Shown here: piece by piece, positions 28,501 through 35,600 of the stretch
How positions within the stretch are numbered: the stretch's first letter is position 1
Layout of the letters: each line of letters starts with the position of its first letter
Origin: Streptomyces sp. NBC_00576
Lineage (GTDB): Bacteria; Actinomycetota; Actinomycetes; Streptomycetales; Streptomycetaceae
Length of the DNA stretch: 64,000 nucleotides
NCBI RefSeq assembly: GCF_036345175.1
Contig: NZ_CP107780.1
Span: 7,688,001-7,752,000 of the forward strand
Direction: 5' to 3'
Notes under the pieces: model-generated
The model's database searches: none
What the model saw: the letters and a program-made list of their open reading frames with translations, nothing else
What the model was told of the DNA's origin: nothing
Program-made: the position numbers and the translations under genes

Positions 28501-29233
28501 CACCGGGGCCACGCCCACCTCTTCGGACCCTGGTGTCTCCGTCCACTTCGCCACCCAGGCAGCGAACGACTTTCACGGGCAGGGCGTGCTTCACATCCTG
28601 AACCGACAGGACCTCACCGATCTGGAAGTGGTGGACAACTACTACCAGTCGATCCCGCACGAGAGTGAGGTGTGGGTCGAGGGGTCCGCCACCGATCTCA
28701 CCAAACGGGCCAGGGTGACGATCCCGGTCGAGCAGGCACGGAGCATGCTGTCCAAGATGGGCATCGACGTTGATCCGTCCACCAGGCTCGGCGACCTGGA
28801 CGACAACCTTATGAATACCCCGAAATTGACCCCTGATCAGATCGAGGAGTTCGCCAAGAACGCCGGGGCCACCGGCGGTTCGGGCAGCGGTGCCGCCTCG
28901 GCCGCGAGCAAGCTGGCGGGTGGCGACGCGGGCTTCATCACGGTCGGCGGCGCGCTGAAGGGCAGCCTCTTCGTCGGCGCGGTGGCGCTCTCCGCCTACG
29001 ACGTGGCCAAGGCACCGCCGGCCCAGAAACTCCACACCGCCACGCGGGACGCCGCGGGCCTCGCGGGCGGCCTCGCGGGCGCTGCCTACGGTGCGGAGGT
29101 GGGTGCGTCCATCGGTTCGGTCTTCCCCGGTGCGGGCACTGTCGTGGGCGGCGTCGTCGGGGGTGTCGTCGGAGGCATCATCGGCAGCGGTGTGGCGTCC
29201 GAGGTGGCCGACAAAGTCATGAATTGGTTCTGA
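22505..29233 (+). CDS. Secreted Rhs/YD-repeat polymorphic toxin with ART-like tip
   Basis: 2,242-residue Rhs protein. An N-terminal export signal with basic R-R-x-R stretch and hydrophobic run covers ~12-45. The first ~1,100 residues are the actinobacterial Rhs N-region. YD repeats follow (Y-D-A-L-G-R, Y-D-A-A-G-R, Y-D-L-L-G-R) to ~1,910. The Rhs core ends with Y-S-G-D-N-P-V-T-N-A-D-P-S-G near 1,960, the usual junction with a variable toxin. The tip has W-L-F-R-G-S (~1,980), T-P-T-S-S-D-P (~2,002) and H-E-S-E-V-W-V-E-G (~2,052), matching the R / S-T-S / E-x-E pattern of ADP-ribosyltransferases. The last ~55 residues are Gly/Val-rich with a glycine-zipper look. The ART call is inferred from motifs. 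The gene downstream is the immunity candidate. Confidence 0.9.
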   Translation: MTRTAGLGRRMRRGARRLRGLSLPTTGVLLVSMLVPAADAMASTGSHQHVPAPVVVKDKRIPFTHGKPKAAAASKRFTHFEPAGHASLPGAGSSTVSLTAPPTDGPSAHAAAGSASSRRTMPRVRAGSSPVLLSAVSSGTTARRVQVTTVDQKTARAAGVHGVLFTLRSVGGADSGSVGVDVDDSAFRNAFGGDYASRLHLVRLPACVLTTPRLPRCQSQTPLRTRAGAPLSAQVSLPAATTSMTLSARTAADSGGMVALAATSGTSGSSGDYTASSLSSGGTWSTSGNTGAFTYNYPVSVPGAIGGSAPTLTLNYNSATQDARTEGTNNQSSWLGDGWSTSDNYIERTYKSCKDDSSSGAPKNDGDECWAGQVLTLSLDGKSTALVYDGSTKTFHPAQDDSTTKIEDLTGATNGTDNGEYFKVTENGIQYYFGWNRLPGWSSGKEETKSAWTMPVYKAHDGVSDCPAGTDFASSSCTLGYRFNLDYVVDRHSNAMAYYYAPETGYYGPNMKNTAVAYTRGGTLKRIDYGMTSSTVYSETAPEQILFDATAERCISGSPADNTCSDSQFTKSNPEYWPDVPVDLNCAKGATDCTNHGPSFWSRKRLTSITTQVQVGGATKQVDRYDFTQSFPDGGDHAPTLWLDSIKHTGLDLLGGASASASTPSVSFDPPLQLANRVGTIPQMPLMYHDRIQTVTTETGAQTTVVYDTPDCSSAPASDPSDPADAAAKGFASTNKLRCFPVYWTPDGQPAPMLDWFSLHPVRSVTTVDPHNSYQDGTEPELLTEYSYKGNPGWHYDDNETVKGKNRTWGQFRGFPEVDVTTGDPNVFHYTNGSKVYDQKNLTKTYYFLGMNGDTMPSGTRTVPALTSQDGSVSVADDNPLAGQVFETDTYTGVNGDIDKAVVNVPRIIGPTATRNRTGIADLTANMVRPARTLTRQAVSYGWRKTETDTFYHTTLGQTTTGMAVQSDDRGEASATGNTAKCTFTRYLDGTPATVVVTAEKIVTDQDCNSSGATPSGNLVSDTRTSYDGHAFAYNGDGQSNPDLPSAGDATLVQKATASSGATATKLVDQTRSTYDSYGRVVLATRTPKSTAPDGSSLAQTVATSYTPAGGALPASTTTATQITPGVTCTPATTSSKDCQVASSALDPARGVPLTKTDVAGLVTSLSYDALGRLTGVWLPNENKGAGAPASMTYSYALSATAPSVVSTNTLLDNGSYSVNETLYDAMLRTLQTQVTAENGSTTVSDTQYDSHGWTVVTNNSYAISGNPGSSLVSVSQVTIPATTVTDHDAMGRTTRSTDERDGAQTWNTRTAYTGDKATVIPPTGAVATTTVTDARGQNTELDQYTAAPTVTGNATDGFTVTGGTFHATRYGYDAAGRQNKVTGPDNAVWSFGYDLLGRKTSQTDPDAGTSRYGFDDAGNLVSTTDSRTNELDFTFDLLGRKLTETDKAKNFKVASWLYDTLRIGQQTSSTSYAQGVTGGYTVATTGYTTLGKSTGTKITLPASEAPLPASYQTTYAYSAKTQLLTSQIDPRTQGLIGETITYGHDVLGNPTTTASSAQTYVGATVYTNYGEPSQLTLGASTNPAWVTYSYDDQTRRPTGRLISRTQAPGPQVDDTKYTYDAVGNPLSAADQQSETGNTATDTQCYQYDTLARLSQAWTAKAACPALGTAPTAATVAATAGSYWQSYSYDAIGGRTQVIDHSTTGGADTTTGYVDGCTTGCNATGAQPHTLTRTTGGSNPSDFVYDAAGNLLTRTPTGSGAGQNLIWDDEGHLAQVDTTGSSPTTTKYVYDADGNQLIRRDPGKTTLFAGDTEIVVNTGVIPSVLLGAVRTYAHGGVGGAVAVRSSLPGGGTDYLFGDPHGTGTMAMDTTTQKVSRQQYTPYGQQRDNANSTAWPDPTHSYLGKSQEAATGYTDVGVRKYDAALGIFISVDPKFEATDPQQLGGYAYSGDNPVTNADPSGQMYPADMGGGFSYRPPTDATDWLFRGSTAGFGGSLNIQSTGATPTSSDPGVSVHFATQAANDFHGQGVLHILNRQDLTDLEVVDNYYQSIPHESEVWVEGSATDLTKRARVTIPVEQARSMLSKMGIDVDPSTRLGDLDDNLMNTPKLTPDQIEEFAKNAGATGGSGSGAASAASKLAGGDAGFITVGGALKGSLFVGAVALSAYDVAKAPPAQKLHTATRDAAGLAGGLAGAAYGAEVGASIGSVFPGAGTVVGGVVGGVVGGIIGSGVASEVADKVMNWF

Positions 29234-29256
29234 TCCTGAATGGAGGCATCCCCGGC

Positions 29257-29595
29257 ATGACCGGTAACGAGCCTGAGGGACTACTGCGGGTGCTGATCGT
29301 GTACGAGCGGCCCTCGGCGAACAAGGTGATCTGTCACGCCCGCTGCATCAGTGTGGGGCGAAGTGTCTTCCCCGGCGATTCGGTGCTCCCGACGGACAGC
29401 CCACCGGATGCCGGGGGTCCCCCGGCCCGGGTACTCCGTATACACCGACAGCCTTACGGTGAGTTCACCGAACTGACCCCCGGCTGGAGCGCCGTCGTCG
29501 AGCTGGAGGGCGCGGACCTGTCCTGGGTGCAGCCCGGAACGAAGTGCCGGGTGGTTCCGGCGGCAACGGGCACGGAGCTGGGACAGACCGGCTGA
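29257..29595 (+). CDS. Candidate immunity protein for the Rhs-ART toxin
   Basis: 112-residue acidic protein starting 23 nt after the Rhs stop; GGAGG precedes the ATG by about 10 nt. The sequence has beta-rich blocks (G-L-L-R-V-L-I-V-Y-E-R, then V-V-E-L-E-G-A-D-L-S-W-V-Q-P-G-T-K-C-R-V) that look like a small beta-barrel, somewhat like translation-factor domain II. I do not recognise a named family. Its position directly behind a polymorphic toxin tip is the main reason for the immunity call. Confidence 0.6.
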   Translation: MTGNEPEGLLRVLIVYERPSANKVICHARCISVGRSVFPGDSVLPTDSPPDAGGPPARVLRIHRQPYGEFTELTPGWSAVVELEGADLSWVQPGTKCRVVPAATGTELGQTG

Positions 29596-29646
29596 GCACC
29601 GCCTCGGGGGGCAGCCGACCAGAATCTGTGCGGGGGTGATGAGCCC

Positions 29647-29682
29647 GAGGCTGAGGATCTCCCTTCCTGGATCCTCAGCCTT
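29647..29682 (+). terminator. Terminator after Rhs-immunity pair
   Basis: An 11- to 13-bp inverted repeat (GGCTGAGGATC/GATCCTCAGCC, extendable) with a 10-nt loop, about 50 nt after the immunity stop. It lacks a strong T-run. Confidence 0.55.
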
Positions 29683-29831
29683 CGGCCCGGGCGGAGCCTC
29701 TGCGCACAGTCCGACCAACATAGACATCAGAGGGCGGTATATGGCGTGATGCTCCGTTTGTTGTCGCTGGAACGTGTGGCGCAGGTGTATCGGGGCTGAT
29801 CGGGGAGTCCTGTCGTGCTGGAGTGTTCTTC

Positions 29832-29879
29832 GTGAGCGACCGCCAGCCCTACAGGAGCGACTTATCCGACGAGCGGTGG
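29832..29879 (+). pseudogene. IS5-type transposase N-terminal remnant
   Basis: Sixteen codons from a GTG read V-S-D-R-Q-P-Y-R-S-D-L-S-D-E-R-W, the typical first residues of an IS5-group DDE transposase. The sequence then switches abruptly to dehydrogenase coding sequence in another frame. This is a recombination scar. Confidence 0.55.
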
Positions 29880-30007
29880 TCAACGGCCAGTACTTCAACA
29901 AGATGAAGGCCGACTCCCGGAGCTCGAAGCAAGCCCGCAGCCCCGAACTCGCCCAGAAGCTGTGGATGCACACGGAGACCGTGCTCGGTCTCAGCAGCAA
30001 CAGATGA
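29879..30007 (+). pseudogene. Short-chain dehydrogenase C-terminal remnant
   Basis: The frame V-N-G-Q-Y-F-N-K-M-K-A-D-S-R-S-S ... P-E-L-A-Q-K-L-W-M-H-T-E-T-V-L-G-L is the C-terminus of a retinol-dehydrogenase-like SDR, without Rossmann fold or catalytic residues. It is fused to the transposase remnant just upstream. Confidence 0.6.
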
Positions 30008-30290
30008 GGAACAGCCCAGGCAGCCCTTCGTAAACGGTTCCAGGGCTGCGCAACGACGTGCAAGACGTCTTGCTAAGTCCCTTGCCCGACCTGCGTGCGG
30101 TGCCCGACCAGCCGCAGGACTTCATCCCCCTGGCGATGCTCCCCATCCGCCGCAGTCTCCAGGTCGGCTGGGGCACCACGGCCACGTCAGCGGCTGGCAA
30201 ACCAGGGGTACCGGCATGAACTCGCTCTGGAAGAAGGCGATTGAGCCGGATAGGCTGATGAGACAACGTCTGGCCTGGGGAAATGGCTAC
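30008..30290. other. Unassigned debris
   Basis: A plus-strand frame at about 30046-30219 (D-F-I-P-L-A-M-L-P-I-R-R-S-L-Q-V-G-W) reads like the end of a protein but has no start and no family I recognise. Otherwise nothing is visible. Confidence 0.25.
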
Positions 30291-30325
30291 AGAGACTCCG
30301 CCCCGAGTAGAGGGGCGGAGTCTCT
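30291..30325. terminator. Strong hairpin at the start of P arm 2
   Basis: A perfect 14-bp stem AGAGACTCCGCCCC/GGGGCGGAGTCTCT with a 7-nt loop. A decayed counterpart (ACCCC...GGGGT, about 40530-40555) occupies the same place before att 3. It may end transcription at the element edge or be part of the recombination site. Confidence 0.55.
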
Positions 30326-30560
30326 GCGCGTTGGAAGGGGAATCCGCTGTGCGAAGGTTCCATGCCATCGGCTGAACTGGGCGGACGCGGCTGCTTCTGT
30401 GATATGGGTCCAACTCGAAGACGCTCAGGGGCCATTGAGGGGCCACAAGGACAGGAACAGACCGACAAGCACTGCACAGGGCTGACACGGATCGACACGT
30501 CTGACCTGCAAGAACGGCCCGAATCGGCACTGATCGGCAAGGACCGCCAAGATCCTCAAA
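30326..30560. other. P arm of att 2
   Basis: Left flank shared with the other inner att copies: AATCCGCTG at 30341 (220 nt before the core), a GAGGGGCC-type motif in the middle, GACAGGAACAG, TGACCTGC at 30502 (59 nt before the core), then gatcggcaaggaccgccaag up to the core. No gene. Confidence 0.65.
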
Positions 30561-30606
30561 GGACTCATAATCCGTCGGCCGTGGGTTCGAGTCCCACCCG
30601 CCCCAC
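30561..30606 (+). repeat. att core 2 (tRNA 3' fragment)
   Basis: 46 nt identical to the tRNA copy at 14366-14411. The 5' half of the tRNA is absent, so it is not a tRNA gene. Both flanks carry P-type motifs. Confidence 0.9.
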
Positions 30607-30846
30607 CTGCGCAGGCCTCTGACCTGCGGAAACGTTCTTTTCTGGGTGCCGGAGCGTCAACTATCGCTCAACGGACTAAATCCGCTGCTCGCGACTTCGC
30701 GAGCCGGTGTGGCCTCCGTCTTCTGTTGCTCCCCTGACCTGCATAGATGCACGTCGACGCACCCCGGGCGAACCCGGTTGTGGTCGGCTTCGCTGCGACA
30801 GCGCGATGGGTTGAGGCCGTCCTGAGGCACCGACGCGGCGAACAAG
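30607..30846. other. P' arm of att 2, running into rhs
   Basis: TGACCTGCGG at +14, AATCCGCTGC at +73, TGACCTGC at +129 and TTGAGGCC at +205 from the core. The arm ends at about 30828, exactly where Rhs-like coding sequence begins, so the truncation point of the Rhs gene coincides with the arm edge. Confidence 0.65.
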
Positions 30847-33800
30847 GTGACAATCACCGACTACACCCCGATCACCACCGGGCCACTGACCAAGGTCACG
30901 GTCACCGACCCCAAGGGCCAGAAGAGCTACACCTACCTCGACTACGCCCGCGGCACGACCGTCAAGTCCTATGACGTCAACACCAAGCTGACTGAGTCCA
31001 CGTACGACGCACTGGGCCGGGCAATGGCTGTCTGGCTGCCCAACCGCTCTCGCTCCGGCGGATACGGCGCCAACTACACGTACGCCTACTCCGTCAGCAA
31101 CAAGAATCCGTCCTGGTCGTCCACCTCGACGATTCGTGGTGAAGGCGTCTACAACACCACCTACACGATCTACGACTCGCTGCTGCGGCCGCTGCAGACC
31201 CAGTCGCCGACCGGGAACGGCGGCCGGCTGCTGACCGACACCCGCTACGACAGCCGCGGCCTGGCCTACGAAACGTACGCCGACGTCTTCGACTCCACCG
31301 CCACCCCCACGGGCATCTACGCCCGGGCCGAATACGGCGGCGCGCCGAAGCAGACCGACACAGTCTTCGACGGCGCCGGGCGTCCGACGACCAGCACCCT
31401 GTACATCTACGGCGTCAAGAAGTGGTCCACCACCACCGGCTACACCGGTGACTCCACCGCCACCACCGCCCCTACCGGTGGATCCGCGGTCCGCACGCTC
31501 ACCGATGTGTTCGGCCGCACCACCGAACGCCGCGAGTACTCCGGCACCGACCCCGCCGACACCGCCTACGGTGCGGGCGTCGGCGCCGCCTACACCTCGA
31601 CGAAGTACAGCTACACCCGTGACAGCAAGCCGGACACCATCACCGGGACCGGCGGAGCCCAGTGGTCCTACACCTACGACCTGTTCGCCCGCCAGACCAC
31701 GGCGACAGACCCGGACGAGGGGAAGACCACCACCTCGTACACCGACCTGGACCAGGTCGCCGCCACGACCGACTTCCGCAACACCACCCTGCTCTACGGG
31801 TACGACGTACTCGGCCGCACGACGGACGAATGGCAGACCTCCAAGACCGACGCCAACAAACTCGCTCACTGGGCCTACGACACCCTGGTCAAGGGGCAGT
31901 TGGACTCCGGCACCAGCTACGTCGGCGGAATGGCGGGCACGGCTTACACCAGGAAGGTCACCGCCTACGACAGCCTGTACCGGCCGACCACCACCCAGCT
32001 CGTTCTGCCGTCCACCGACGCCTTGGTCACCTCGGGTGCCGTCGCGGCCACGCTGACGTCCTCGACGTACTACAACCTCGACGGCACCCAGCAGTATGTT
32101 TCCGAACCCGAGGCCGGCGGCCTGGCCGCGGAAACCGTCAACACCGGCCACGACACTGTCGGTTTGCCCACCACAGTCAGCGGCGCCAGTGACTACCTCC
32201 TCGGAGCCGCCTACTCCGCCGTCGGCCAGACCGAACAGTTCACCCTCGGCACCTCCTCGGCCGCCGGCACCAAGAAGGCCTACATCACCAACACGTGGGA
32301 GGAAGGCACCGATCGGCTCAAGCAGTCGGCCGTCACGGACCAGACCCACAACTACGAAACGCAAGAGCTGAACTACAGCTACGACGACGCGGGCAACGTC
32401 ACCTCCATCACCGACCCAGCCACCCTCGGCGGCACCGGCAAGGCCGACTACCAGTGCTTCACCTACGACGGCCACCAACGTCTGACCGAGGCCTGGACCC
32501 CGTCCACCACCGACTGCTCGGCATCGGGCCGTACCACCGCGAACCTCGGTGGCGCCGCCCCCTACTGGACCTCGTACTCCTACACCGACAGTGGCCTGCG
32601 CACCACCGACACCACCCACACGTCAGCAGGTGACACCGCCAGGACCTACTGCTACAGCGCGACCCGGCCCCACGCGCTGACCGCCACCACCGCGGCATCC
32701 TCGTGCACGGGAGTCACCGCCGCCTACTCCTACGACCCGACCGGCAACACGACCGGCCGACCCAACGGCACTGATAAGCAGACCCTCACCTGGACTCCCG
32801 AAGGCCAGTTGGACACCCTCACCGAGAAGACCGGCTCCGGAACCACCAAGAGCACCACCAGCCACATCTACGACGCCGACGGCAACCTCCTGATCCGCCG
32901 CAACACCAGCGGAGAGACCGTCCTTTACCTGGATGGCGGCACCGAGGTCCACCTCGACACCTCGACATCGACCGCCAAGCACTGGGCGCAGCGGTACTAC
33001 AGCGCCGGCGGTTCAGTCATCGCTCTGCGCACCAACAAGTCCGGCACTTCGACACTGACCTGGCTCGCGGCCGACCAGCACGGAACCAGCAGCCTCGCAC
33101 TGGATGCCACGACGCAGGCCGTCACCAAGCGGTACACCAATACGTTCGGTGTCCCGCGCACCGGCAGCACCGGCACCTGGCCCGACGACAAGGCCTTCCT
33201 CGGCGCCTCCGCGGACCCCGGCACCGGCCTCACCCACCTCGGCGCCCGCGAATACGACCCGTCCATCGGGCGGTTCATCAGTGTCGACCCAGTCCTCAAC
33301 CTGGCCGAGCAGCAGTCCCTCAACGGCTACACCTACGGCAACAACAATCCCGCCACCCTGGCCGATCCGGCAGGCACCGATCCGTGCGGCGGCCTCAAGT
33401 GCGGCCACGAAGGGGACAAGTGCAGCGACCCAGCCATCTACTGCTACGCCGAGAAAGCGGACGGCACAGCTGACACCACCGGCGCGGTCCCCTCCGGTGG
33501 CGGTACGGCCAGCACGAGCAGCACCGGCAAGACCACCAGCGGAAAGAAGAGCGGCTCCCACGGGGGCTGGCTGTCGAACACGGTGAACACCGTCGTCGAT
33601 TACGGCTCCGCGATCTTCTCCCAGCCCGACGTCTGGTGGGGCGCCGCCGAAACCGGCGGAAGCATGTTCCTCATGGGCCTCGGCGGAGACGCCATCGTCG
33701 GCGGCGGCGCCCTGTGCCTCACCGGCGTCGGCTGCATCGCCGGCGCCCCCATCGCGGCAGGCGGCGCAGGCCTGATCGGCGCCGGTGCCGTTGGTGCGGC

Positions 33801-34242
33801 GGACGGGATCGGGCGCATCAACGATGGGCTGGGGAAGGCATTCACAGAGGCCAGCAGTGAATCGTCTGGATCCGCCTCTTCGGCGAACGGAGGCATGGGC
33901 GACCTGGTCAAGGTCAACAAACCCGATGGATCAGCGGACGCACTGGCCGAGCGTCTCGGCGGCGAATCGAGGGTGAGGTTCTCGAACGACCCGGAGGGTC
34001 GGGAATTCGATGCTGTGAGCGACACCTACGTGGCTCAGGCGAAACCCGAGAATTTTATCCTCGGGAAGAAATTTCGAAAGCAGGCTGCAGCTACTTTCCA
34101 GATGGCGAAGACTACTGGCCGGGTTCCTTACTTTCAGTTTGATGGCCCTCCTGGGCCGGGAGTTGTTGACGCCATCAGGAGATATACTCAGCGTTACCAG
34201 ATGCCAGCAGTGATCGATACTGAACCAGTGATCGTCCCATAG
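30847..34242 (+). CDS. 5'-truncated Rhs protein with REase-fold toxin tip
   Basis: 1,131-residue Rhs remnant. It lacks the signal peptide and about half of the Rhs protein: an in-frame stop at 30823 sits just before Rhs-like coding begins, and the GTG at 30847 has no clear ribosome site. YD repeats (Y-D-A-L-G-R, Y-D-V-L-G-R) lead to the core end Y-G-N-N-N-P-A-T-L-A-D-P-A-G near residue 840. A Ser/Gly/Lys linker and hydrophobic Gly-rich stretch follow. Residues ~1030-1131 match Tox-REase-3: A-L-A-E-R-L-G-G-E-S-R-V-R-F, R-E-F-D-A-V-S-D-x-Y-V-A-Q-A-K (D...QxK nuclease centre) and F-D-G-P-P-G-P-G-V. It is probably a DNase tip stored without its delivery shell. Expression is uncertain. Confidence 0.85.
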   Translation: MTITDYTPITTGPLTKVTVTDPKGQKSYTYLDYARGTTVKSYDVNTKLTESTYDALGRAMAVWLPNRSRSGGYGANYTYAYSVSNKNPSWSSTSTIRGEGVYNTTYTIYDSLLRPLQTQSPTGNGGRLLTDTRYDSRGLAYETYADVFDSTATPTGIYARAEYGGAPKQTDTVFDGAGRPTTSTLYIYGVKKWSTTTGYTGDSTATTAPTGGSAVRTLTDVFGRTTERREYSGTDPADTAYGAGVGAAYTSTKYSYTRDSKPDTITGTGGAQWSYTYDLFARQTTATDPDEGKTTTSYTDLDQVAATTDFRNTTLLYGYDVLGRTTDEWQTSKTDANKLAHWAYDTLVKGQLDSGTSYVGGMAGTAYTRKVTAYDSLYRPTTTQLVLPSTDALVTSGAVAATLTSSTYYNLDGTQQYVSEPEAGGLAAETVNTGHDTVGLPTTVSGASDYLLGAAYSAVGQTEQFTLGTSSAAGTKKAYITNTWEEGTDRLKQSAVTDQTHNYETQELNYSYDDAGNVTSITDPATLGGTGKADYQCFTYDGHQRLTEAWTPSTTDCSASGRTTANLGGAAPYWTSYSYTDSGLRTTDTTHTSAGDTARTYCYSATRPHALTATTAASSCTGVTAAYSYDPTGNTTGRPNGTDKQTLTWTPEGQLDTLTEKTGSGTTKSTTSHIYDADGNLLIRRNTSGETVLYLDGGTEVHLDTSTSTAKHWAQRYYSAGGSVIALRTNKSGTSTLTWLAADQHGTSSLALDATTQAVTKRYTNTFGVPRTGSTGTWPDDKAFLGASADPGTGLTHLGAREYDPSIGRFISVDPVLNLAEQQSLNGYTYGNNNPATLADPAGTDPCGGLKCGHEGDKCSDPAIYCYAEKADGTADTTGAVPSGGGTASTSSTGKTTSGKKSGSHGGWLSNTVNTVVDYGSAIFSQPDVWWGAAETGGSMFLMGLGGDAIVGGGALCLTGVGCIAGAPIAAGGAGLIGAGAVGAADGIGRINDGLGKAFTEASSESSGSASSANGGMGDLVKVNKPDGSADALAERLGGESRVRFSNDPEGREFDAVSDTYVAQAKPENFILGKKFRKQAAATFQMAKTTGRVPYFQFDGPPGPGVVDAIRRYTQRYQMPAVIDTEPVIVP

Positions 34243-34273
34243 GACGAGAACGACACCGAGGGGTGACGAAATC

Positions 34274-34642
34274 GTGGCCGTGTATGTGTCGGTACGGGGA
34301 TGGCTAGAGTGCGACCGGGCTCAGCTTTTTGCGGTAAAAGAAATCATTGCGACACATTCCGATGACCACTATTCCGGTGGGTGGGGATTCCCAAAGCATC
34401 CATTTAACTGGACGTCTTATGTCTTTTACGGCGGCGACATCCAAGAGGGAGACGTGTCTTGGCTTCGGGAGCAGTTGGTTGAAATGGCCACCCTTCCACC
34501 CTCGGACGAGGAGGATTCTGATGTGCAGGGGCTCTTCATGCTGACGCACGAGATTGAAGGTTTGATCGAGTGGCAGATTCACGACGGGCATATCCATGTG
34601 CTCCCTGGCGAGGAGCGACACCAGTACCTGGGCTCGTTGTAG
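34274..34642 (+). CDS. Candidate immunity protein for the REase-tip toxin
   Basis: 122-residue acidic protein starting 31 nt after the Rhs stop, with GAGGGG about 11 nt before its GTG. Trp/Tyr-rich N-terminal half (G-G-W-G-F-P-K-H-P-F-N-W-T-S-Y-V-F-Y-G-G-D-I). Lower GC than its surroundings. Its position after a Tox-REase-3 tip strongly suggests the cognate immunity protein. I cannot name the family. Confidence 0.65.
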   Translation: MAVYVSVRGWLECDRAQLFAVKEIIATHSDDHYSGGWGFPKHPFNWTSYVFYGGDIQEGDVSWLREQLVEMATLPPSDEEDSDVQGLFMLTHEIEGLIEWQIHDGHIHVLPGEERHQYLGSL

Positions 34643-34700
34643 GAGGTTCGGGCAGGCGGTCGATTCCAATCCGGGCGAAGGGACCGTTTGAGCGCCCTGA

Positions 34701-35599
34701 GAGCTCGTAACACGATCATGGTCGTGCCTTCTTGAGGCGTCGCCAGCAGATGAGGCCGCAGGCCAACGAGACGAAGGCGTCGTGGAGTTCGGTTCGGCGT
34801 TCCCAGCGGACGGCGAGGCGTTTGAACTGGTGGAGCAGGGCGAAGGTCTGCTCGACGACGTAGCGGAGTTTGCCCAGGCCCTTGATGTTCGGGGCGCCTT
34901 TGCGGGAGATGACCGGCAGGATCCTGCGGCGTCGCAGCTCATGGCGCACGGCCTTCGAGTCGTATGCCTTGTCGCCGAGGAGCGAGTCGGGGCGTCTGCG
35001 CGGGCGGCCGGGCCGTCCGGCGACGGGCGGGATGCCGTCGACGAGGGCGAGGGTCCGGGTGACGTCGTTGACGTTGGCCGCAGTGGTGATGACCTTGAGC
35101 GGGGTGCCGCGTCCGTCGCAGATCAGGTGGTGCTTGCTGCCCGTCTTCCGCCGGTCGACCGGCGACGGACCGGTGTCGGCTCCCCTTTTTTCGCGCGGAT
35201 GTGGGAGCCGTCCACACACGCGCGGGACCAGTCGAGTTCGCCGGCCGCGTTCAGCTCCCCGAGCAGAATGCGGTGCAGTTGCTCGAAGACTCCGGCCTTC
35301 TGCCACCGCTCCAGGCGCCGCCAGCAGGTCTGTCCCGAGCCGAACCCCAGCTCCAGCGGCAGGAGTTGCCAGGCTATGTCGTTGTGGAGCACGTACAGGA
35401 TGCCCTGCAGACACAGCCGGTCCGCCACCGGCCGCGGCCCCGGCGACTTCTGCGGCCAGGGCGGCAGCAACGGCTCGATCAGCGCCCACAAGTCGTCGTC
35501 CACGATCCACGGCCGAGTGCTCACAACATCTCGAACGGCGGAATCGTCACATCGGTCACGCCCGACCAGGGCACTTCAACAAGATCGTATTACGAGCTC
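34701..35599 (-). mobile_element. IS5-family insertion sequence
   Basis: About 0.9 kb. Terminal inverted repeats read GAGCTCGTAACACGATC at the left end and the near-perfect complement of GAGCTCGTAATACGATC at the right. The flanking trinucleotides are TGA and TTA, both T-N-A but not identical, so a clean duplication is not seen. It interrupts or abuts the gene remnant at 35601. Confidence 0.75.
34716..35524 (-). CDS. IS5-family transposase, two frames joined by -1 frameshift
   Basis: DDE transposase encoded in two overlapping frames. The first (start ATG 35524) reads from R-P-W-I-V-D-D-D-L-W to the first catalytic Asp in C-V-D-G-S-H-I-R-A-K-K-G. The second carries S-P-V-D-R-R-K-T-G-S-K-H-H, the second Asp in L-L-G-D-K-A-Y-D-S and the Glu in V-V-E-Q-T-F-A-L-L, and ends at 34716. 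The frames meet at an A6G4 run (minus strand; 35182-35191), where a -1 shift joins them exactly. This is the known programmed frameshift arrangement of the IS5/IS427 type. Possibly still active. Confidence 0.85.
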
Positions 35600-35600
35600 T

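Larger units (their letters stand above)
14412..30606. mobile_element. Tandem integrated element A
   Basis: About 16.2 kb between att cores 1 and 2. Cargo: HigBA-like remnant, LamG/SGNH-like giant protein, Rhs-ART toxin and candidate immunity gene, then transposase and dehydrogenase debris. No integrase or excisionase is visible. By position next to the intact tRNA it should be the most recently added unit. Confidence 0.65.

Noticed and set aside
26783..29035. 750-codon antisense frame inside the Rhs gene
   Set aside because: Gly/Val/Arg-rich shadow of YD-repeat coding sequence, with no motifs.
30561..30606. Extra tRNA genes at the four downstream core copies
   Set aside because: Each has only the 3' half; there is no acceptor 5' strand or D-arm, so no tRNA can form.
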